Shown here: piece by piece, positions 1-7,800 of the stretch | How the letters are laid out: each line of letters begins with the position of its first letter | How positions within the stretch are numbered: the stretch's first letter is position 1 | DNA from: Planctomycetota bacterium | Lineage (GTDB): Bacteria; Planctomycetota; B129-G9 | Reading direction: 5' to 3' | DNA length: 9,751 nt | NCBI GenBank assembly: GCA_030622295.1 | Contig: JAUXGI010000021.1 | Coordinates: forward strand, 1-9,751 | Notes under the pieces: model-generated | What the model was told of the DNA's origin: nothing | Seen by the model: only the letters and a program-made list of their open reading frames with translations | Databases searched by the model: none | Position numbers and translations under genes: made by a program

Positions 1-17
1 AACCCCGAACTCTGGAT

Positions 18-58
18 CCTTGAACCTTGAGCCTTGAACCTTGAACCTTGAGCCTGAA
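18..58. repeat. Degenerate heptamer tandem repeat (CCTTGAR)n
   Basis: Five consecutive 7-base units read CCTTGAA, CCTTGAG, CCTTGAA, CCTTGAA, CCTTGAG (18-52). A sixth unit has lost one base (CCTGAA, 53-58). The array ends nine bases before the stop codon of the HD-GYP gene, which is read from the other strand, so it lies just beyond that gene's 3' end. It forms no hairpin and has no T-tract, so it does not look like a terminator. The function is unknown. It is probably a slippage-prone minisatellite, and it may continue to the left of the window. Confidence 0.8.
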
Positions 59-66
59 ACATCCGC

Positions 67-1110
67 TTATGACATGCTCGAAGCGAGGGATTCGGCGGTT
101 GCGCTTTCGCTCATCACTTCCACAAACACGTTGACGACGTCTGTGTCGAACTGCGTGCCTGCGCGCTCTGAGATGAGCGTCAGGGCGCGCTCGCGGGTTA
201 TCGCCTCGCGATAGGGTCGGTTCGAGGTCATCGCGTCGTAGGCATCCGCGACGGCCAGTATGCGCGACTCCAGCGGTATTTCTTCGCCCTTCAGGCCGTC
301 GGGATAGCCGGAGCCGTCCACGTTTTCGTGATGATGGCGAATAATCGGAATTACTTTCTGGAGGAAGGAGATGGGCCTGATAATTTCAGCGCTTATTCCC
401 GGATGACGGCGAATGATTTCCAGTTCTTCCTTTTCCAGCCGGTTTTCTTTGGCGAGAACGCTCGTGGGCACGGCTATCTTGCCGATGTCGTGGAGGATGC
501 TGGCGTACTGCAGGTTGAGAAGACTTCGCTTGTCGAAGCCCATCGTGCCTGCCATGGTATTGCAAAGGTCGGCGACATTCTGTGCGTGTTCGCCGATATT
601 ATGGTCTTTCGCAGAGACCGCCGCCAGCAGGGAGTGTATCGTCTCCAGTTGACTGCGCTCCATCGCCCGGGTCTGTTCGTGCAGCGTCTTGCGCGCCGTC
701 TGCAACTCGTGCCCGGTTATCATCAACTGCTCTTCCATGCTCTTCAGACGGAGATGCAGCCGGATGCGCTTGACAAGGTCGCGGTTGTTGAACGGCTTGG
801 CCACGTAATCGTCCGCGCCGAACTCCGCCCCCTTCAGTCGGTCCGGCATTGTGTCTTTGCTGGTGCACATTATTACCGGCACGTTCCTGTACAGGGGGTC
901 GGTCTTGAGGGTGCGGCAGACGTCGAAGCCGTCCATGCCGGTGAGAATGATGTCCAGGAGGATGAGGTCGGGGAATTCGTTCTTGAGTATCCGGAGGGCA
1001 TCTTCGCCGTTGCCCGCCCCGATTACGTCAAAACCCTCTTTCTGCAGAAGTGTGGTAAGCAGACTGAGGGTTCCGGCGTGGTCTTCTACTACGAGTATTC
1101 TTTCACTCAC
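67..1110 (-). CDS. Response regulator: receiver domain plus HD-GYP cyclic di-GMP phosphodiesterase
   Basis: This 347-residue cytoplasmic protein is predicted to hydrolyse cyclic di-GMP under control of phosphorylation. Residues 3-123 form a receiver domain, with acidic pair E9-D10, phosphoacceptor D53 (LLDIILTGMDGF), T83/S84 and K105 (AKPF). A charged, probably helical linker (about 123-155) leads to an HD-GYP domain (about 156-335). Its metal and signature residues all look intact: HD at 207-208 (LHDIGKIAVP), H236, HH at 260-261, and GYP at 268-270 within DGSGYPDGLKGEEIP. I chose the GTG at 1110 because GAAAGGA lies 8 bases upstream and the receiver fold begins at once (SERILVVED). An upstream ATG at 1149 would add 13 residues outside the domain and is less likely. 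The gene is transcribed away from the addBA genes. There is no kinase, GGDEF or sensor domain nearby, so the input is unknown. The domain call is secure; the direction of regulation is inferred from the family. Confidence 0.95.
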   Translation of the reverse strand: MSERILVVEDHAGTLSLLTTLLQKEGFDVIGAGNGEDALRILKNEFPDLILLDIILTGMDGFDVCRTLKTDPLYRNVPVIMCTSKDTMPDRLKGAEFGADDYVAKPFNNRDLVKRIRLHLRLKSMEEQLMITGHELQTARKTLHEQTRAMERSQLETIHSLLAAVSAKDHNIGEHAQNVADLCNTMAGTMGFDKRSLLNLQYASILHDIGKIAVPTSVLAKENRLEKEELEIIRRHPGISAEIIRPISFLQKVIPIIRHHHENVDGSGYPDGLKGEEIPLESRILAVADAYDAMTSNRPYREAITRERALTLISERAGTQFDTDVVNVFVEVMSESATAESLASSMS

Positions 1111-1118
1111 GTGGTATG

Positions 1119-1125
1119 TCCTTTC
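1119..1125 (-). promoter_or_regulatory. Shine-Dalgarno site for the HD-GYP gene
   Basis: On the minus strand this reads GAAAGGA, 8 bases before the GTG at 1110. Motif and spacing are both good. This decides the start in favour of the GTG over the ATG at 1149. I could not find a convincing promoter pair further upstream on this strand. Confidence 0.75.
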
Positions 1126-1276
1126 GCATGATTCGCCTATTTGGCACATTAACGATACTCAGGAGACACAGCATCTCCGCTCCCCTCTGAGGCGTTTTTC
1201 ACCCCATGTGGAGACACTTCCATTAATGTTATCGACAACCGGGCGGGGATTCTTTAGCCCGCATTTCTCACCACGA

Positions 1277-1359
1277 AATGTAGGGAACGGCCTGAATTTA
1301 TCCCGAGTCCCCGAGGGAGGCCGTTCCGGGGGGACGGACTGAAGTCCGTCCCCTACATT
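1277..1359. repeat. 83-base palindromic element with nested inverted repeats (REP/MITE-like)
   Basis: The element is bounded by a perfect 9-base terminal inverted repeat, AATGTAGGG (1277-1285) and CCCTACATT (1351-1359). Two further perfect inverted repeats lie inside: GGAACGGCCT/AGGCCGTTCC (1284-1293 and 1318-1327), and an 11-base pair at 1330-1340 and 1343-1353 with only two bases between its arms. The terminal stem overlaps the inner stems by two and three bases, so a three-way junction or alternative cruciforms are possible. It carries no open reading frame of note and no transposase is nearby. The shape suggests a non-autonomous palindromic repeat that would recur elsewhere in the genome, but I cannot test that here. 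Confidence 0.75.
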
Positions 1360-1360
1360 G

Positions 1361-1381
1361 CTTCGGGCATCGCCCGCGAAG
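1361..1381. repeat. Short inverted repeat beside the 83-base element
   Basis: CTTCGGGC (1361-1368) faces GCCC (1372-1375) and GAAG (1378-1381), giving an eight-pair stem with a 3-base loop and a two-base bulge. It begins two bases after the terminal repeat of the 83-base element and may belong to a longer version of it. There is no T-tract after it, so it is not called a terminator. Confidence 0.5.
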
Positions 1382-1390
1382 ACATGCGGC

Positions 1391-1542
1391 TGCGAGGGGG
1401 TCAGGAGTTTATCCCGACAAAGGAGGGGCTGAGGAGCAGCCTTCGGCTGTCTTTTCCTTTCGCGCCCTCTCTTCTCGGACATTATTTCTGAGGTCATGTA
1501 AACCGGAAGTATAAAAGCGGCCAAGGGCCGCCCCGAGCCGTG
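1391..1542. repeat. Long copy of the GCGAGGGGGTCAG...CCCCGAGC dispersed repeat
   Basis: The left edge TGCGAGGGGGTCAG (1391-1404) and right edge CCCCGAGCCGTG (1531-1542) are identical to the edges of the copy at 9649-9724. Both copies also contain GCTGAGGAG (1428-1436 here, 9665-9673 there). The interior otherwise differs and is longer here. It includes overlapping hairpins GGCTG/CAGCC (1427-1431 with 1437-1441) and CAGCC/GGCTG (1437-1441 with 1445-1449), which exclude each other, and GCGGCC/GGCCGC (1517-1522 and 1526-1531) next to the right edge. It lies upstream of addB. Treating the whole span as one unit is an inference from the shared edges; a chance pairing of two half-elements is possible. 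Confidence 0.55.
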
Positions 1543-1587
1543 GTGGGAGCCGCGGATTAGGCGAGGGCAAAGATTCCCGGAATTCCG

Positions 1588-1615
1588 TTGAAAATCCCGC
1601 ACTTCGCGGTAATCT
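1588..1615 (+). promoter_or_regulatory. Candidate sigma-70-type promoter for addBA
   Basis: TTGAAA (1588-1593, five of six matches to TTGACA) and TAATCT (1610-1615, three of six but including the conserved T, A and final T) are separated by 16 bases. Transcription would begin about 1621-1623, almost at the ATG of addB (1625), so the message would have virtually no leader. This fits the lack of a Shine-Dalgarno motif before that ATG. A stronger -10-like TATAAA occurs at 1510-1515 but lacks a good -35 partner; it could be an alternative. Confidence 0.3.
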
Positions 1616-1624
1616 GTTCCTGAC

Positions 1625-4600
1625 ATGGGCGCCCGAATTACAACGTTGACCGCACCGGCCGGCGCCGGCAAGAGCCGCGCGCTGAGAGCGATTTTGTGCG
1701 AGCGCCTGCGCGCGGGCACGGGGCATACGGCGCTTATGCTTGTCCCCACGGCAGCCGACGCGCGCGAAGCCGTCCACTCACTGCTGGACCGTATCGACGG
1801 CGTGCTTGTCCCGCCGGTCGCAAACTTCTACGAATTCGTCGCGCGGATTCTCGAACACAACCAGCACTCCGGCAGGGAGATATCCACCGCCGAACGGGAC
1901 CTCCTGCTTGAGAACATCATCGAGAAACTCGCCTCGCAGGGGAAAATCGAATACTTCGCTCCACTCCTTCGCTTCAGGGGCCTGGCCTCTGCGATAGGCG
2001 GGTTCATCAAGGAACTGAAACAGAACACGATTTACCCCGAACAGTTCCGCGAATACTCCAGGCGCGGCCCTGACCAAAAAGGCGCCGAAATCGCCGCAAT
2101 ATACGCCGAGTATCAGCATATCCTCAAGCATGCCGACCTGTACGATACCGAGGGCAAACTCTGGCGCGTGCGCGATCTCATAATGAACGGCCGGAGGAAA
2201 CCGTACGACGACGTGAAAGAACTCTTCGTCGACGACTTCGCCGACTTCACCCCTTCGGAGTTCGATATAATCAAGGCTCTCGCCGGGCACGTGGAAGGCA
2301 TAACCTTCGCCCTGACGCACGAAGACGGCGAACGCAGGGGCGAACTGTTCGCGACGACATCCTCCACCATCGCCCTGATAGAGAAGGAGTTTCCAGAGGC
2401 AACGAGGGAAAATATCGAACACATGGAGGCGCCGCCGACCTCGCTCAATATCCTGGGGCATAATCTTTTCGACCCGCTTGCAGGGCAACAGGACGCTCCC
2501 GACGACGGCATACACATCATTCGCTGCCCGGACCGAAGCGCCGAGGTTACGGAGACAGGCCGCAGGATAAAGGACCTCCTTCTGGAGGGACGAAGGGCCG
2601 ACGATATAGTCGTGATTGTGCGCTCGCCTGCCCGCTACGCGCCGCTGTTCGAGGAGGTCTTTCGCGAGCAGGGCATCCCCTTCACGATTGGAAAGCACAA
2701 ACGGCTCGCGGAAATCCCCGTCGTCAGGAGCATCTTGCACCTGTTGGAGATTCCGGGCGACGGTTTTTCGCGCCATGCGGTCATGCGCTTTCTCGGCTCG
2801 CCATACGCAGGTGCGCTCATCGGCGAGTTCGACGCGGCGGCCGTGGACGAGGTCTCGCGCGAGGCGCAGGTCATCGCCGGCGCCGATTCCTGGCGCGGTC
2901 GCATTCGCTCATACGTCAAACGCCTTGAAGATTCCCTGGAAAATCCCGACATGGGCGAGGACCTGCCGCAGGATGCCGGGGATTTGCGGTCTCGCCTGAC
3001 ACGGGCCCGACGTGCCCTCGATTTCACAGGGGACTTCCTGGCAGAACTGGAGAAATTGCAGCAGGGATGCGCCATCGCCGAACACGTGGACCGCGTTCTC
3101 GGCCTGATTGACCGGCCGGCTCTGCGTCAGGCCTGTATGGATTCCGAACTGCCTGAAAATACCGGAGCCGACCTTGCCGCGCTGGAAGCCCTGCGCGCGG
3201 GGCTTCGGCGTCTGTCCGCCTTCGCGGAAATCCTGGGCTCAGCCGACGAGAAAACTTCCTGCGAGAAATTCATCGAATACCTGCGACGCCTCCTGGATTG
3301 CGCCATCGACACATCCCGCATCAAGCCGGAAGGCCGCGTGAGAATCATGGATGTACCCGGCACTCGCGGCATGTTCTTTCCGGTGGTATTCGTCTGCGGG
3401 CTTGTGGAGAAGGAGTTCCCGGAGCAGGTCTCGCAGTCGCCGTTCTACAACGACTCCGCGCGCCGGCACCTCAACCGCTCCGGCAGGGCATACCTGAAGG
3501 AACGCGGAGACGACCAGAAGTTCGAAATGTTTCTCTTCTACACCGCCGTCACCCGCGCTACCGAGCGGCTGTACCTCACCCATCCCACGGCGGACGCCGA
3601 AGGACGTGAAGCGCTGCCGTCTTATTACCTGGCGGAAGTTGAAAGGCTTTACACGGGGTTGCCGGCGGAGACCATCTCTCTGGGTCGGGTTCTGCCTCGA
3701 CATGAGGATGCGGCAAGCGCCCGCGAAATGCTGGCCGCCGCGCTGGCCGACGGCATGGCTCCTGACGCAAGACCGGCGACGTTCCTGCCGCAATATTTGC
3801 AGGCGCTCGCACAGCGCGCAATGCCGCCCCTGGCGGCGGTTGCGCGGGCATTGGCCGTGGAGCATGAGCGCGGTTCCTTTCGCCCCTATGGCATCCATGA
3901 CGGCGTTATCAGGGACGAGAAAATAAAAAAGCGGCTTGAGGCTCGAATGAGGGAAACCGTTTTCAGCGCGAGCCGGTTGGGCCGCTACGGGTCGTGCCCC
4001 TTCAGATATTTCACCGAGAGAGTCCTGGGGCTGGCGGAAATCGTCGAACCCGAGGACGAACTGACGTCCATCAACCGCGGCAGGTTCTTCCACGCCCTGC
4101 TGCGCGACTTCTTCGTGCGCCTGCAGGAACTTGGTTCAACCGTAATCACGGAGAAAAATAAAAAACATGCAATCGAGTTGATTGAACAACTGGCGGAGGA
4201 GCATTTCGAGCACATAAGGAAAAGCGGCGCGGTCGCAAACGAGGTGGTGTTCCAGGCCGAACAGTCCGGAATACTCGAAGAACTGCGCGCTTTCGTAGCC
4301 AAAGAAACCGCAACAAACTCAAACGACAAGACACGCACGGAGCCGGAGTTTTTTGAACTCGCCTTCGGATTCGACGAGATGCTGAAGAAATGGGACGTTG
4401 CCTCAACGAAGGAACCGCTCGTTATAGAGGGCGGGGAATTTCCCGTAAAGATTCGCGGCGTCATCGACCGGGTTGACCGCAGGGACGATGGCCCGATAGT
4501 CATCGACTACAAGGGCAGTGTGGCTCCGTCGAAGGCGGCACGTCTCAGCGGCTCCGACCTCCAGATTGTCCTCTACGCAGTCGCCGTGAATGAACTGTTC

Positions 4601-4870
4601 GCGGAAGACAAGGAAGTTGCCGACGGCTTCTACTACCCGCTGAAATCGCTCCAGCAGGCCGGGCGCCTTCAGTACAAAGATCCCAAGATTCCCGAAATCT
4701 ACGATATCGTCAGGCAATACGCCGTCAAACATGTGGCAGCCATGTGCAGGGGCGAGTTCCCTCCCGACCCGAAAGACGATTTCTGCAAGTACTGTCCGGC
4801 ACGCGGGACATGCCGGTACAGCGAGGCCCGCGCCGAAAGGAAGAATCACCAGGCAGATGAAACCGACTGA
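1625..4870 (+). CDS. addB: AddB-like subunit of AddAB helicase-nuclease
   Basis: This 1081-residue protein is predicted to pair with the next gene product and process double-strand DNA breaks. In the family, AddB cuts the 5'-ended strand and takes part in Chi recognition. A Walker A motif sits at residues 10-17 (APAGAGKS). The motif II position is degenerate (DDFADF, 203-208). An AddB-style motif V region starts near 572 (VRIMDVPGTRG), and a motif VI-like segment contains T643-R644. The C-terminal RecB-type nuclease has H823, D948 (GVIDRVD), D961-Y-K963 and Q980. Four cysteines suit an iron-sulfur cluster: C791 (SCPFRYF) and C1054, C1057, C1063 (C-x2-C-x5-C). Length is close to the roughly 1,170 residues of Bacillus AddB. 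The ATG at 1625 follows an in-frame TAA at 1610 and is the only usable early start, though no Shine-Dalgarno motif precedes it. A RexB-type or other RecB-nuclease subunit is the alternative name; the role is the same. Confidence 0.88.
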   Translation: MGARITTLTAPAGAGKSRALRAILCERLRAGTGHTALMLVPTAADAREAVHSLLDRIDGVLVPPVANFYEFVARILEHNQHSGREISTAERDLLLENIIEKLASQGKIEYFAPLLRFRGLASAIGGFIKELKQNTIYPEQFREYSRRGPDQKGAEIAAIYAEYQHILKHADLYDTEGKLWRVRDLIMNGRRKPYDDVKELFVDDFADFTPSEFDIIKALAGHVEGITFALTHEDGERRGELFATTSSTIALIEKEFPEATRENIEHMEAPPTSLNILGHNLFDPLAGQQDAPDDGIHIIRCPDRSAEVTETGRRIKDLLLEGRRADDIVVIVRSPARYAPLFEEVFREQGIPFTIGKHKRLAEIPVVRSILHLLEIPGDGFSRHAVMRFLGSPYAGALIGEFDAAAVDEVSREAQVIAGADSWRGRIRSYVKRLEDSLENPDMGEDLPQDAGDLRSRLTRARRALDFTGDFLAELEKLQQGCAIAEHVDRVLGLIDRPALRQACMDSELPENTGADLAALEALRAGLRRLSAFAEILGSADEKTSCEKFIEYLRRLLDCAIDTSRIKPEGRVRIMDVPGTRGMFFPVVFVCGLVEKEFPEQVSQSPFYNDSARRHLNRSGRAYLKERGDDQKFEMFLFYTAVTRATERLYLTHPTADAEGREALPSYYLAEVERLYTGLPAETISLGRVLPRHEDAASAREMLAAALADGMAPDARPATFLPQYLQALAQRAMPPLAAVARALAVEHERGSFRPYGIHDGVIRDEKIKKRLEARMRETVFSASRLGRYGSCPFRYFTERVLGLAEIVEPEDELTSINRGRFFHALLRDFFVRLQELGSTVITEKNKKHAIELIEQLAEEHFEHIRKSGAVANEVVFQAEQSGILEELRAFVAKETATNSNDKTRTEPEFFELAFGFDEMLKKWDVASTKEPLVIEGGEFPVKIRGVIDRVDRRDDGPIVIDYKGSVAPSKAARLSGSDLQIVLYAVAVNELFAEDKEVADGFYYPLKSLQQAGRLQYKDPKIPEIYDIVRQYAVKHVAAMCRGEFPPDPKDDFCKYCPARGTCRYSEARAERKNHQADETD

Positions 4871-7800
4871 GCAACAGGACAAAGCGATAAAGACGCTGGA
4901 CGCGGACGTGTGCGTAACGGCGGGAGCAGGCTCCGGCAAGACCCTCGTTCTTGCGCACCGCTATCTCCACATACTCCGCACGGGCACGGTCGGTGTGCCC
5001 GGCATCGTGGCCATCACGTTTACGGAAAAGGCCGCCCGCGAAATGCGCGACCGCATCCGCGCATACTGCGACCGTGAAATCAGGTCCGCCCGGAACGATG
5101 AAGAACTCCGCAAATGGCGGGCACACAAGCGCGACCTCGAGGGCGCGCGCATCTCCACCATCCACGGATTCTGCAGCGGCATACTGCGCGAGCATCCCGT
5201 GGAAGCGGGCGTTGACCCCGTTTTCAGCGTGAAGGATGAAAACGCCGCGACGATACTCGCCGCCAGGGTTGTCGACGAAAGCGTCGAGGACCTGCTCACC
5301 TCCAGGGACGTCCATATTCAGAAAGTCATAGACATCTACGGCGTCCGGCGCACAAAGGGCATCCTCCGCGCGCTCCTCGGCAGGATGGAAGACACAGGCA
5401 TCGCCTGCAACTTCCTCGCGAAACACGACAACAGGCAGTTGCTCGAAATGTACAGGGAGCGCCTCGTCGAGGTCCAGGCGGAACTCGCGCGTCAACTCTC
5501 GGCACGCAAAGACTGGCGGGAACAAATCAATTTCCTGGGAAAAATTTCCGCTACGAATGAAGCAGACAAACTGGAAAAGGAACGACGCAAGGTTATCGAG
5601 ACAGACAGGGCAATACACTCCTCCACAAAGGATGCCGATATCGCTTCCGCGCTGCAAAACATGCTGACTATCAACCTGGGCTGCGGAAGCGCAAAATACT
5701 GGCGTTCCAAGGAACTGCTGAAAGAAGTAAAAGCGGCAATTGACTCACTGCGCGAATCCGTGAAGGCGCACAAAGACATCGTCCTGGCAGTTATCGACGA
5801 AAAAGATGTAGAAAATATCGATTTGGCGCGGGCACTGAAAACCGTGTATTACTCGGCGCTGGAGCGCTACCGGCGGGCGAAGGAAGAAGCAGGAATGCTG
5901 ACGTTTGAAGACCTGGAGATAAAGACGCGCGACCTGCTGTCCGGAAACGAAGGCGTCCGGCGGGAACTGCAAGGACACATACGCTTCATCCTGGTCGACG
6001 AATTTCAGGATATAAGTCCCATACAGCATCAAATTATCTGGCTGCTTGCAGGCAGGACCGGGGCCGACAAGGGACGAGAGAAGAGGCCGAACCTTTTCTT
6101 CGTCGGCGACGACAAGCAGTCGATATACCGCTTCCGCGGCGCCGACGTCGGGGTGTTCACGAACGCCCGCGAAGGCATCGACGCGCAGGGACGGATTGCG
6201 CTTGATACCAACTTCAGAACGGTAGAGGGAGGCGTGGAACTTGCCAACGTTCTCTTCGGCAAATTGATGCACAAGGACCGCGCGACGCGCGATTACCACG
6301 CGGTGTACGAAGAGATTTCTCCTTTCCGCGAAGCGCTGCCCGAGGCGCCCTTCGCCGAACTGTTGCTGCTGAGATACGAAAAAGAGGGAAAGCCCCGCGC
6401 AGACGAGTTGCGGTTGTGTGAGGCGCGTGCTGTCGCGCAGAAAATACTGAAACTGACTTCGTCCGACGGGATGCGCGTCTACGACCAGGAAGAAAAAAAA
6501 TGGGTGAGGCCCGGGTTCCGCCACATCGCCGTCATCTGCCGCAAACTGAAGTACCTTGTCCATGCGTACGAGCGCGCGTTCCAGGAGGCGGAAATACCTT
6601 ACCACGTGACGGCAGGCAGCGACTTTTATGCGCGACAGGAAGTGCGCGACGTGCTCAACATGCTGCGCGTCATCGATAACACCCGCGACGAGTACGCGCT
6701 GGCAGGGGTGTTGCGCTCGCCGATGTTCTCAATGTCCGACGAGGCGCTCTACTGGCTCTCGACGCTGGAAGGCGGCTCCTTCACGAAGAAGTTCCACTCG
6801 GGCCGCGTTTGCGGCGAAATGAAGCGGGAGGAAAACGAGAAACTCGATTTCGCGCGCAGGGCGGTTCCACGGCTCCAATCCCTGAAAGACAGACTTCCCC
6901 TGCCGCAAATCATCAAGAAGATTCTCGAAATTACGGGCATGGAAGCGATTCTGGCCACGACGTTCAACGGCTCTCAGAAGATCGCCAACCTGCGAAAAAT
7001 GATAGAGGTCGCGCGGGGTTTCGAGGCAGGCGGCATCTTCTCACTGCGCGACTTCATCAAGTATATCAACGAGTTTCTGACGCAGGAGATGCGCGAGTCG
7101 CAGGCGGCGGTCGAGGATGAAGAGGAGAACGTCGTGCGAATTATGACCGTGCACAAGGCCAAGGGGCTGGAGTTCCCAATCGTAATCATTCCGGACATCT
7201 GCCCGCAAAGCGAGCGCAGGAGCGACCAGGCAAGCATCGGCCTGAGCCGGGAGTTGGGCCTTATCCCGAAGATGCCGGAACGCCCCGGCAACAAGCCCCC
7301 AAACGGAATATATAAACTGCACAGGTGCAGCGAGAAACTGAAAGACGAGGCGGAATCCAAGCGCCTGCTTTACGTCGCAATGACGCGCGCGAAAGACAGG
7401 CTCATCCTGTCGGGCTGCATGGAAAAAGGGAAGGAGCCGCAGGGATGGCTGGGTTATCTCGCGGATGCCCTGTCTCTCGACATGAAGGATGCCGGGGAAG
7501 AAGCGGAATTCCTGCACGTCGTCGAGAAAAACATATATGACCCCGCGAATGCTCCCCCTCGACCAAAAGGGCGAACGCCGGACATCGGCACGATCATTGA
7601 AATAATGCAAAACGTCGAGGCGGAAGAAATACCTGCCGACACGCCCCAGTGGCGGCGGGTGAGCGATGTGCCGCCGTCGCTCGAAACAAAGCGGGCGTTC
7701 AATCCGACGGAACTGGTCGAATACGCGCACTGCCCGCGGAAATACTGCTACAGGTTCGTCCGCGGCTACCCGGAGATGCCCGCGCAGGCACGGCAGTCGA

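Larger units (their letters stand above)
1111..1624. other. Divergent intergenic region, repeat-rich, no supported gene
   Basis: About 515 bases separate the divergently transcribed HD-GYP and addB genes. The first part (1111-1276) is the presumed leader and promoter region of the HD-GYP gene. It holds a small inverted repeat, GGAGA/TCTCC at 1162-1166 and 1174-1178, with a 7-base loop. From 1277 on, palindromic DNA dominates: an 83-base nested element (1277-1359), a hairpin (1361-1381), the long copy of the GCGAGGGGGTCAG family (1391-1542), and two alternative hairpins sharing CAGCC at 1437-1441. The 10-mer TTTATCCCGA occurs twice (1297-1306 and 1408-1417). Minus-strand open frames cross this DNA but carry no recognisable domain and run through the palindromes, so I do not call them genes. 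Confidence 0.7.

Noticed and set aside
18..58. CRISPR array
   Set aside because: The units are 7 bases, directly abutting and without spacers, and no cas gene is present.
328..1131. A 267-residue plus-strand open frame opposite the HD-GYP gene
   Set aside because: It has no domain signature and is fully antisense to a well-conserved coding region; high GC content readily creates such frames.
1111..1276. Cyclic di-GMP riboswitch in the HD-GYP leader
   Set aside because: I looked for a GEMM-type two-helix layout with its conserved bases and saw only one small GGAGA/TCTCC hairpin.
1277..1359. tRNA or structured RNA gene in the three-armed palindrome
   Set aside because: The arm lengths, lack of anticodon and T-arm features, and the two-base loop of one palindrome do not fit a tRNA. 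DNA-level symmetry explains it better.
1159..1749. Minus-strand open frames of 122-196 residues across the intergenic region (1159-1749 and 1409-1777)
   Set aside because: They run through palindromic repeats and into the start of addB, are arginine- and proline-rich, and show no domain. Treated as non-coding.
4731..4856. Upstream ATG extending the AddA-like protein by 42 residues
   Set aside because: The extra stretch overlaps the conserved cysteine-cluster region of addB in another frame and looks like out-of-frame sequence. The ATG at 4857 puts the Q motif at the usual place.
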